A DNA stretch of 64,000 nucleotides from Symsagittifera roscoffensis (taxonomy: Eukaryota; Xenacoelomorpha; Acoela; Convolutidae): the NCBI RefSeq assembly GCF_963678635.1, contig NC_087070.1, positions 22,927,419-22,991,418 on the forward strand. Direction: 5' to 3'. Positions 45,721 through 57,700 of the stretch are shown one piece after another; position 1 is the stretch's first letter; every line of letters begins with the position of its first letter. The notes beneath the pieces are model-generated. The model worked only from the letters and a program-made list of their open reading frames with translations. It did no database searches and was not told where the DNA came from. A program made the translations under genes and the position numbers.

Positions 45721-48700
45721 ATGGATCAAGTGGACGAGATAATTCTGATGTCTCTGCGTCGCCTAGGGGTGCCATTTGCAGACGACTCAGTCAGCAAGAT
45801 CCAGCAACTGGACTCGGACACGATAGTGCACGCAGTGGTCATGTGTGTGAACGCAATTGACCCCGAATGCGAGGGCAAGTATTTCAGCTGCTAAATATGA
45901 AAATTTACAGCTAATACCGTCAGGCCAATTAAGGTAAACTAAAATACGATGCTGATAGCTTCATTGAGCCACAAATAGTCATCGGACTGGGTTGAGTAAT
46001 ACATCATATTAAAGCCATTTCAGTCGTGATTTGAACCTTCTGTAACAATTCCAGAATTTTTTTCTGTCGAGAAAAATCGGTTTGAGATTTTTCGTCCATT
46101 TTCGAGGAGTAAAGCGATCGAGTAACGTTCTTCATGTATAAAAATTACCAATTTAGGCTAAAAATTGATCATTATACTAAAAGAAAATCTAGTTTTGGAT
46201 GCCTTTTATTGCGCTTCTTTGGCAAAGTAAATTCTTTTGAAAATATTTTGAAATTTTTAGTGCAAAAAATTGGAAAAAAAATTAAATTTTTTTTGTTTAT
46301 TTAGTTTTTTTGAAGACAATTATAGTCGTTCATGCTTAATTCACTGAATTTATACTAGTTTGTATAGCTCCATCACACGACCTTGAAGAAAAAAACACTA
46401 TTTTGAAAAAAAAAGTTCCGAGAAAGTGGTCCGAACATTCTATTCTGTGCTACTGTGCACAGCAACCGGCTATCCTTGTTTTCCCGACCATTGAAAATGT
46501 GGAGGAACTTGATATTCGGGTGTGTTTTAGTTTTTTTTTCTCGTTTTCAACGCAACAGCAGGTGCCAAAAATAATCATCGGACTGGATTGAGTGATATAT
46601 CATATTGAAGCTTTTTCAATCGTGATTCAAACCATATGTAACAATTCCCAACATTTTTTCTAGTGTCGAGAAACACCGGTTTGAAATTTTGATTTTTGGT
46701 CTTATTTCTATCGAATAAAGGCAAGCTAGCAGGCTTAAAATAGCTTATTTATGCTTAATTTAAGCCGCAAAAACTTAGTTTTAGTCGAGTAAAAGTATTA
46801 TTTGAATTTTTTTTTGTGAATCAAAAATTTCAAAAAATGCTGCAAAACAATTGAAAAAATTTGTCGATTTTTTTTATTTTAACGATTTTTTTTTCTAATA
46901 ATTTTTCTAGCAAAACTGTCGCCCAATTAGCCTGATCTACTATGACTGACGAAATTGCTCAAATTGTAATTTTTCGTTCAGATCCTTTTATCACATCACG
47001 TAGAAAAAAGTATTAATTTGAAAAACCTTTTCTTAATTTTTTTGAGTATGGTCGTAACATTCTGGGCTATTTGCACAGTAACCGGCCATCCTTGTTTTTT
47101 ATTTGCAATTTAAAGGTGTGGGTTGAAAATATTCTTTATGTGGCATATCATCACGTAAATGGTTTTTATGAAGAATTTCCGGTTGGAGTAAAAGTAGCAC
47201 AGCAATTCTGATCGCAGTAATTTTTAGAAAAAATAGAAATAAACGAATAATGCAATTCTTGGTAATCGCCTCTTTCCAAATTTTTCTAGTTTTTACCTGC
47301 TTCAGTTTTCAGTTAGCCTAGCCATGGATGAAAGCTTTTAAAATCAGCAACTCTAATCCCTTGAACCAAAAAAATATATATATCTTCAATTTTTGTTTTG
47401 TGGCCTTACTAGTTTCTTATATAAAGTTTTTTTTTGCTAGATAAAGTATTACGAATGATTCACTTGTCTCAGGTTTCAAGTGTTTGATATGAAAGATAGG
47501 GTTTCTATTTAATTTTATTTGCTTTTAAACATATCTTTTGTATGGTAAATGGTGCGAAGCTGCAACTTAACAACTTTATTTAGGCAAGTACCCGACTAGA
47601 TTACCCGAGAGTATGTCGCTGCGATTCAGGATGTGTTCGGAGATAGCTGAGAAGATCAAACATCTCGGGTACAAGTCGGACATAGGTTATCAGACCCTTC
47701 TATATCCAAACGAAACAGAGCTCAGGTGAGTTGGCTGGGGGTTTTAAAGAAATATGCTTTATAACTAACTAATGTAAATAACTAAAATCACTAACTAAAC
47801 GACGTTGTCTCTGGCGCGGAATACTTGATCCGAATAATTCTCAAAAAATGAACGAAACCAAGCAAAAAGGGCTGACGAGAATAAGTTTTCTTAGTTTTTC
47901 TTCTTCAGCACGTTGGTTCTAGTTTCTCATCTTACTTTGAAATGATTTGGAGAAACGATTTTCTTTATTTCTTATTCTTTCTAGAAAGTGTTATTTCTGT
48001 TCCAACCAACTTGGATGAGATAAATCTTCATATAATATCTTCAAATTTTATTTGAAATATAATGAATTATTAATTTGAACAGTTCTTTCTAGGCGTCTGT
48101 TCATGTTCCTGGTTGAGAACCTTCCACGTGACCAACTGGATACTTCGGCTACCTCTGCTTCAGAATTTCTGGACCCTACGACACGACTCAAACTGCAACT
48201 GGCCTCTGTACTCCAGAAGCAAATACAGGAACCCTGGAAACCCCACTACTTAGGCCCCAAGAACAAACAAGCGCAGCGAGTGTTCAGAACCCATTGTGAC
48301 ATGTGTTCCAAGGAGGAGCTGGAAATAGGAGATGTTTCTAAAAAGGGGTTGGTGCCTGAGTTAGTGGAGCTCAATAGTGTGTGGAGTGAGAGAGAAGGTA
48401 GAAGAAGTGTGACTAAAGTGGATTCTGACGCCATGCGAGCAAAGATTGAAGAGTTAGAGAATGAAATGGTAATTTTGATAACTGCTGCATCACATCTTGT
48501 CTATTTAGAAATTGGCCCTTAAAATTTTGAAATTTTTGGTGTCTGTTTAACCTTGACGTCATAGCGTATTATTATGAAGCTACTTTTTCCCAATCTAACT
48601 CGCAAAGTGGGTGTTACTTTTGCTATAATCACGATCTGTAGCATTGGTAATCTCATAGCATTTTTTCTGTTTGTGTTGTGGCTAGAGTTTGGCGGTTGCT

Positions 48701-51700
48701 AAGCCTCCTTGGCCAAGTGGAAAGGACGTAATATTCTTAATCTCGAGATAGCGAGATCAAATCCGCTGTGTATCAGAACTTCGGATCTTTTCCAGTTTGC
48801 CACCCCTCGTAAAATAACAAAATAAAGCTGTTCAAAAAGTGTGTTCATACGGCATTTTCTATGTGACAAATGTTGTAAAACTTTGTTCGCCTGTTCACGC
48901 TGAAACGTTTTATTGCAGTTTATAACATGGAAAGTCATTTTAAGTAGACTGTCATATATTGATTTTCAGAAAAAAATAAGGGGAACTGGAAAAGAGCCAG
49001 AAGTTTTACTAATTTGTGATTTATTTCTAATTTTTTTTTACTTCAATTTATAGAGATGCTTTTTGTGTCTTTTTTGCTAGTAGGTGCGAAGCGCAGCTTC
49101 GCTACTGTGTTGTGTATGTCCTTATCTTGATGGAATTAATTCTAGCGCGTATTAACTTCAGTTTTGAATTCGTTTTTTAAAACTCATTTATACTTTGAAA
49201 GTTTTGCGTTTTTTTTTTGAGAGAGAGAGAGAGAGAGAGAGAGGGGACACTTTATTGTTTCAATATACTTATGCAGTTGCAGAACTGATTGTATAAGAAT
49301 CTAGTGTACAATATTACGCAATGGTTATATAACATAACAAGAAAAAACATAAATTACTACGAGGTTGAATCAAATAATTGATTTAACAAAATAAATGTCC
49401 TTGGATACGGAAAGACTCTCCTTATTGGGTAACAGGGTGTCATTTTTTCCTATGATGAAATTTTTAATCAGAGTTTTTGTTAATGTGTACGGCAGTTTTC
49501 GATTAAACAAGGTTCGGATTATTGTGTTAAGGTTCCTGATTGATGTAAATAAGAAAGACTTACGAAGGAAATCAGTTTTACATGTTAAAGGGAACAGTAA
49601 TGTTCCAGTTCGATGGTTATAGCGGAATTCAGAATTTGGGAATCTTATATGCGTGAAAGCTGGGGCATCGTTTCGGCATAACCTGTGAAGGTAGTGTGCT
49701 GATCGGTACTCGATAATATTCCGAGCAGTAGGAATTTTGTGCTGTTTCCTTAGAAGTGTAACGGAATCTCGTTTGCTTATATTCATTATTATCCTGATTC
49801 CCCATTTTATTTGTTTTTCGAGTTTCTCAATATTATCTTGCGTACATCCGTTTAAGAGCATGCATGGATAGTGCAAATGGCTCAGTACAAGAGTATTTAA
49901 CAGGAGAATTCTAGTACGCAGAGGGATTTCGTCACGGATGCATTTTATCGTTTGGATTGCTGTAGCCATTTTTTGTAAAATTTTGTTAATTTCTTTGTCG
50001 AATGTTAAGCTTATGTCAATATTGACGCCGAGAAATTTAACTGTCTCTGTTAAATTAACTTGATAGTTTCCAACTTTCAATGAAAGATTTTCAGTTAGTT
50101 TCTTTTTCGACGGTGCAGAAAATACAATGAACTGAGTTTTGTCTACATTAATCATTAATCGATTTAAGTGAATATACAAGAGAATTTTATTGAAATTGTT
50201 TTCAATGCTCTTTGTTGCTGTTTCGGGATCTGAATGAAAACTAAGCAGAGTCGTGTCGTCGGCATATTGTACTAGCGTACATGATTTGTCTATTGTTTGT
50301 GGTAAGTCATTTACATACAAGTTGAACAGCAGTGGTCCTAGTACAGTACCTTGGGGAACACCTTGCTCTAATTTAAGCCAATCTGAGTGTTCGCCGTTTA
50401 CTATTGTCAATTGCTGTCTGTTTTCTAGAAATGACTTAATAAGAGTTGTTGCTGACTGTTCAAAGCCAATGTGACTTAGTTTCCTTTCAAGGACTGAATG
50501 AGAGAGTGAATCAAATGCTTTAGATAAATCAAGAAATGCAGCCGCTGCTATGTTATTTTTATCGAGATGGAATCTGATTTTTTCTGTTGTGTATAAAAGA
50601 GCATCATTAGTTGAATAACCTGGACGAAAGCCAAATTGTTTTGGATTTAGAATATTGGAATTTGCTAAGAATTCGTGAATTTGGGATGAAAAAATTTTTT
50701 CAAACAACTTCGATAGAGTGGGTGTAATAGAAATTGGACGATAATTTACTGGATCTGTCGAGTCGCCTTTTTTGAATATGGGAAAAACGTGTGCCTTTTT
50801 TAAGGTATATGGGAATACGGATTTCGAGATGCATTCATTGATAATCATCGTAAGAATTGGGTTTACAGTATTAATGCTGTCTTTTAGAGCCCAAGCAGGG
50901 ATTTTGCTTGGTCCTAATGGCTTGTTTAAGGGAAGTAATAAAATTGCATCTTTCATTTCTTTGTGAGTTATGAACTTGAATTGAAAGTGCCTATTTGTTT
51001 TGCTGTGTACACTGTACTCAGTTGGTACATCTATGGGAGGATCTGCGTTTTTGTATTCTCCTAATGTTGAGAACCTGTAGTTAAGGAAATTTGCTTTCTT
51101 CTTATTTTCAATTATAGTGTCGCCAAACGAATTCCGTAGATCACCTATTTGCGTTGACTGTTTCATGGTGTTCCTGATAGAGTTTATGAAATTCCATTGT
51201 TTTTTTGGACAGTCAAGCATTTTGAATTGAGCTGTTTTCTCTTTCTTGTATAAATGTTTTAGATGATTGTTGTATTTATTTCTTATTCGTTTATAGTTTT
51301 CAAAATTGGCATCTGTTCTTGATAATTGATATGCCTTTAGAAGATTTTCTTTTTCCTGTTTTAAAGGTCTATTGACTGAGTTAAGTACTTTACCAGACAG
51401 CTGTAGCTGCGGTTTATTTCGGATATACTTCTGCTCTAGTGGTGCGTGAGCGTTTAGGGCATGCGAGAAAATATCTTCAAATTTTATTAACATTTTAGAG
51501 ATATCGTTTTCTTGGTAGACGAGAAACCATGGACTCTGTTTAAGTTCCTCGCAGAACCTATTTTTACAATAATTGGTTTTGTTGAAGCGAAAAGTTCGAA
51601 TTGGAATGGCTTTTTCGAATCGTTTTAGTTTGCTAATACACATTGTTATTAAATGGTCCGTGTTTATAGGTGGTTCTGCTACAATAGTTTCTTTTCAAAG

Positions 51701-54700
51701 AGATTTGGTTGCTTTAATGTTATCTAAAATGGATTGGCTGTTTTTAGAGTTGTATGTCGGTATCGACTTATTGGTTATTGACAAATTGTATGGTTTAATA
51801 GAATCGCTGAGAAATTTAGCTTCATGTTTATTCAAGTAGTTAATATTGAAATCTCCCAAAATCGTAACATCTCGCGCTTCGGAGGCAGCGTAATCGATAC
51901 CTTTAGTGTATCTTCTATAAAAATTTCCTTGAATTGTTTGTGTGGGTTGTAGGCAATAGCAATTATCTGTCTTTTTGATTTTTTTGAGATGATTGGGCTA
52001 TATTCCACCCAGAGTCCTTCAAAATGGGAGGGACGTAGATAATTTAAATCTTCTCGAATCTTAAGGTTAAATTTTTTTGGAATAAGAAGAAGAGTACCAC
52101 CACCTGCGTGTTGACCAGTGCATTTTTTGTTACGGTCGCATCTAAAAATTTCATGGGTTGTTCTGCAGAATGAATAAGTTTGATGATCGCATGTTTCGTC
52201 AAGCCAGGTTTCCGTAAGACCGATAATTGTGTTTGAGTCAACTATTTCTGACAAGAAACGCATTTCCATGTGTTTGTTCTTTATACTTCTACAATTTAGA
52301 GTTATATATTTGAGGAAGTTGTGGTGTTCCTTTGCTTTGTTTGCCAGGATTCCATATGAAAGTGCGGGACCTGGATTGACTTCGATGTCCCCACATTGAA
52401 GAAGCAGGATTTCCAATATTCCAATCTGAAAGGTTAGTATCACAACTGCGCAATAGATGCCAGCTGTGAATCTAAAGTGGCGGTTAGACGTCATGTTTCT
52501 AGTTTTGAGTAGTGCGGTGCTGTTGGGTTCATTGTACTTAATGGGAATGCTAGTTAAAAGGGAGAAAATAAGGAGAGTCTTTAAAAGCCATTGGCTAAAC
52601 ATAAATTTGATAGATCCAGATCATTGGGTAATAGACTACTAAAACAGCATTAGTATGGATAGTATCTATTATGGCGTAAGTCATAATTACTACGATTGGT
52701 ATTCATATAATTGTAGGTTTGATTGTTGCTGAAACCATGGCTCGCAAGACTCTTTGGGTGCTCGGGGCCCCACGAGACTTGGCTTGAACCAGGTTTCATA
52801 CGATTCCTCTGAGGGTGCGCTGGGCCCCTAGAGTTGGAAGTATTCGGAGAAACAACTCGAGGTGATAAGCTGGATAATGGTAGCACCTTTTCCATGATTG
52901 CATTTTTTAAAGTACTAACAGAACGCATCAAATGTACTTCATCAAAGAAGATTGACTGATAGTCGTTTATGCTGACAATTTTATCGTAGATAGGAACAAT
53001 TTGATACTTTTTTTTCTTAAATTTATGAGCAATAAGGCTGTTGAATTCAGTTATACGTTTACCACTTACAGAATCGGGTCCCGATTTCACAGGCGGGACT
53101 TGGCATATATTGATTATTGTAGGTGAAAACTTTGTCTCAATTTCACTAATGGTGGCGCAAAAAGTTTCAAATATATCATCTACAGGTTTGTGTAGTTCCC
53201 TTGTGAGTGAATTGGTGCCGTCCTGGAAGGTTACTGATTTCAGCTCAGTATCGTCGTACTTTTTCACAACTGATTGTTTCTCGCTGCAAAATGACCCGCG
53301 GTAAGAATGAACGGCCACGTCTTTGGGCAGCTCCTTCGTGTCAAACTCCGCTAAAAAACTCGAACCAATAATCAAGTTTTGAGTATCAGTGGGGATTACT
53401 TTGGCAGCAAAATCAATAGGTGCTCTGAGTCCTTTTGCGTTTTGATTACTGTTTGGAGGATTACTGGATGTTGCTAGTACATTGACAAGGTTATATATTT
53501 GAACGTAGTACTTATCTTTTTGTTCGGGATTGAGTTTCGTGAAGTCGTCGGGCAGCATCAGAAGCATTGGTGTTGACATTGTGTGAAGCCAGGAAAATGC
53601 CAGGAATAATGGTGCTGTTGGTGTCAAGGATAATATGCTGAAGTTAGTAGTCAGTGCCCAAAGAATGGCAACTAGTGTTTCATCACTCTCTATTTAATAA
53701 GTTTATCACAACAATTAGGCTATAAACTTATTTGATTGATGGAAAATTGCCGTCGGCCTCCAGAAACTCTTTTAATTGATTGCTGAAAAAGTTTTGGCTC
53801 CTTTGTCATTGTTGTTTTGTAGAAAGAGAGGGAGCAGGAGAAGTTGTTGAGTGCGATGAGTAGAATTCAGTCGATGAATGAGGATGGTCTCCTGAAGACA
53901 CCCAGAGGAGTGGATGAGACAGCAGAGGGAGAGATGGAGAGACAGACTGAGTTGAATGAACTGCAGACGCAATCCACCCAACTCAGTAAGAGATAATACT
54001 GACCCTGCTCAAATAACCTTGAAAATTAAACAAATAAATGGATCATGACAAGATATAGGAACTGATTTATCAAAAAATCATGGCAAAAAGTTAATGCCAT
54101 CATTAGATATCTATATTTGGAAAAGAAAGCAAAATATGTTCTGTGAATGCTTAAGTTCTTCTTACAAGAAAATGTTGTCGGCATATTGCAATAATGAAGA
54201 GCGAAAGGCAACTTTGAATTTGGAAAATCTATACCATTTACGCAAGAAAACTAGCTAGCAGTGTTATTTGACAAATAATTTTTTTCCGACCCAACTAGCA
54301 AATAAAAAGGGACATTTGGTGGCATTTTTGGAATTTTTCCAAGCATTGGCAGTTTAATAGACATTGCCAGTTCCTCTGGGGAAAGTTATAATTTATAAAT
54401 TTATAGTTGTATTTTGAAGAGTTTGCTTGGTGAATTAATTATTTTACCTTTTTTATAATATGCGTTTTTTTCAGCTGACAAGTACGGAGAGGCGTTGCGC
54501 AAAATAGAGTCCTGTATCGCTAAGACCAAGGCGGCAGTTGACCGAATAGAAGAGCTGAGTGGAGACCTGAAAAGCAAGGAAGCCATGTACAAGTCCATGA
54601 AGAAGACATTCGACCTCCTACCCACTGCTCAGGTGAGCAATAAGCATTCTTGCTAACACGTTTGCAAGTGCGTCTGTAAATAAGCTTGAAGCGGAAACTT

Positions 54701-57700
54701 ATTGCTGTTAATTTGGTTATTCCTTCTTACTCGCTACAGTTTTGTTTTTAAGTAATGAATAGCTCATTAGTACTACAATCACCATTAAATGAGTCCCCTT
54801 GATATATTGAAACGAGGAGCGTTCGCATTGAATCTGAAAACAGTTTTTCAGATTCAATGCGCATTGTGACTTCATTGTGTCTTATTTGTTTTTTTTTTCA
54901 AATTGTGACTTCATTGTGGCTTATTTGTTATTGTTGTTAGAACTACATAACGAATCTCTTCGTATGAGATCTGATTCATCTCTGATTTAGGAGAGCATCG
55001 AGAGACTTGAGTCGTTTCTGCAGTCGGCAGAGGAGAGGATGACTAGTCTGCAGAGTCAGTTCGAAGCACACTACTTGCCACTACAGAAAGAGAGAGACCA
55101 GTTGAAGCAGCAGCTGGAGAAGGAAGTCACACCTGCGCAGAAGATGCAGAGAGAGGTCAATGGTCAGTTGAGTTTTGTGTTGTAGCAATTGGGCAATGGG
55201 TTTTTAAGGAGACATAACTTCGAATTCCCGAAGCTTCTTTCCGTTTTTTCTTATTGTACCAAATTATTGTAAGCTCGATTTTTAGTTCGTAATTAAGAAT
55301 AAATTTTCTCTAAATCATCAATTAGCGGCTCTCTCTAAATAAGCTGAAATTAGTGGCTCCCTCTAAAATTGCATTATAATCTTGAATGAAGGAATTGAGT
55401 ATGAACAGCATCCGACGTTATCGGAACTTTCGTTGGGGTACCTGATTTTCAGAAAAAAAAAACAGTAGCCGAGAGTTCCTTTGCTGTCTGTATGGTGTAA
55501 GTCGGAACAATAAGAAAAGTACGAAGTGTTGATTTGATTCGAGTTAATTGGGATTCTTGAAACTTGAATTGATTATGCTTAATATGTTTCAGAATTAGAG
55601 GCTAAGTTACAGCAATTGTCCAGTGTGAATAAGGAGAAAGAAGAGGCCATTCGGATGTTGTCCTCGGAGACGAAGAGCGTCGATCAGACGAGATCCAGAC
55701 AGGTCTTCACCGACAAGATATTCGACATCATCGGCAAGTAATTTATGAGCTGAAAATTCCGAATATCGGTTTGGACCGTCATTATAGGTAGTCCCCTGTT
55801 GAGTCATTTTATTGAATGGTTATTTGATATGCTCATAGTTGCTAATTATGGTATAGGAGTTTTGCTATTATATGTTACCTTTTCGAGCATTTATATAAAC
55901 ATAAAACTCCTTGTTTTGAAAACTTATTGCTCAGCGGGCTTATTTCATCGGGCAAATTCTTTATGGCCGAATGGTAGAATATTGAGATACCCAATCTGAT
56001 TCAAATCTATTCAATTTAGTTTTTTTTTTGGATAATGTTAAGGCTTTTGAGTGGTTGGTTTGGTCCTTCTGTCATGAGAACATCCCCATTTGAATTGTTT
56101 TCAAGCAATATGATTTTTGTCCTAATTTTGTAAGTTTAATTTTTGTAATGGATATATGTGTTATTTTTTTGCAGGTCAGATTCACAAGCAGAAGTTGGAG
56201 ATTGACAAGATCAAAGTGGAGAACTATGACCTGATGAGAGATGTGGTGTCCCTCAATGGGAAACTAGACAGAGCATTCCACGTCACAGATGAAATCATAT
56301 TCAACGACGCAACGAGGGTGAGTTGTGTGTCTAGTGAGTAAAATTTAAAAATCACAGACCGAGTGAGGAAAATCTATTTCAGACTTGGTTCGGCTTTGTT
56401 GATTTTTATCGAGATTTTTTCTTTTACTAGCCCTCTATCAACAATACCTAAATTGTTTCGGTAAATAGGTATTTAGTTGCCCTACCGAAACCCGTCCTAA
56501 TTGGAACCCGTGAACATACGAACCCTGTTATTATATCGTTATTGAATTTGTTTTGAAGATCCGATGAAATGTCAGATCATCTGCCCATTCATTTAAGGTT
56601 AATTTTATGATTTTAGAGTGAAATTCAGGAATATTAGTTTTTTATTCTGCTATCAGTTTACAAAGTGATTTCAAAAGATTCACGGTGAAGGTTGACGCTA
56701 ACTACATGGTAACTACAAGTTTCTTCAATTTTAGGACGAGACAGCGAAGAAATGCTACAAGCTATTGGCAACATTGCATGAGAACTGCCAGGTAATAAAC
56801 AGAAACCTCTGACTTGCTTTTCCCGGCAATCTGTTTAAACATTATTACACTATCTAAATTTAGAGAGGGTAATAGTACGACTGATTTTTTTCTTCTAACC
56901 TCAGTCGCAAATGTTGATGCGACTTTTGGGCCTCTTTGCAGCTTTTTTGATAGCATGTGCTTTATCATTGGATTAGTTTGGCATTGTGCTTCCGAATTTA
57001 TTACATGCGTGGATGCCTTCAGTTTGTTGTATTCCAAATTATTACACGCTAAATTGTGTCTATTAGTATTTGGGGTCGCTTTTGCTGCATCGCATCGGCA
57101 ATCTATAAGCATATGTCCAAGGTTCGAATCCGATACACAGCAAATTTTAAGTAATTCGATGCTTATTTCTACTTTTTCGTATTTCATTTTATAAAGTTGC
57201 CTTTTGTCGTGTTCTCGATAGTGTTTGTGAAACGCAGCTTCGCATCTGTGTTTAACTGGCGTTTGACCTACTTGGAGTTACAAAGCTGGCCTCCAAATAT
57301 TACTGTTCATTCCTTCTGGGTTTCGAGATAAAGCGGTTTTTTATGATTTTTTCCCGAAGAACTTAGATTAAAAAATTAACAGAACTTGGAACTCTCAACA
57401 CAATGGAGGTGTGCTTTCAGGGTACACTCTGGGATTGCACATATGGCCTCTAATTGTGATTGCTTAAAACCTTTTAAGAGCCGAGATATAACGTTTTGAT
57501 GCTTTTTAATTTTATTTTGTTAAAAACATGGTTCAGCTGAAATACCTTTTAGATATAAACTGATTTTGTTTTGCCAGCTTTACTGATTTCTTTTGTCAGC
57601 GTTGCTGATTTTTTTTGTCAGTTTTGTTGAGAGTTGTAGGAACCAATTTTTTGTCGGCTTTTTTTACTCGATAAGTAAGTAAGTAAGATTTTTGATTTTT

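Larger units (their letters stand above)
49217..53690 (-). mobile_element. LINE 2: CR1-like element with esterase ORF1 and 2A-like motif, antisense in CCDC22
   Basis: Near full-length on the minus strand: ORF1 53627-52650, ORF2 endonuclease part 52602-51832, ORF2 RT part 51643-49370, 3'UTR, then a (CT)n tail (49219-49243 on +). Damage is limited to one frameshift near 51890 and one in-frame stop near 51690. Esterase-type ORF1 together with APE-type ORF2 and a microsatellite tail is the CR1/L2 group pattern. The upstream boundary is approximate. Confidence 0.88.

Noticed and set aside
45721-45892. Exon 1 of CCDC22 ending at the GT at 45879
   Set aside because: Joining at that GT to the available acceptors shifts the frame and runs into a stop; the GC donor at 45875 restores the conserved LPESMSLRF block.
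56762-57194. 126- and 141-codon ORFs on both strands near CCDC22 exon 9
   Set aside because: They mirror each other across a tRNA-like repeat element and start in or beside a true exon; no protein family fits.
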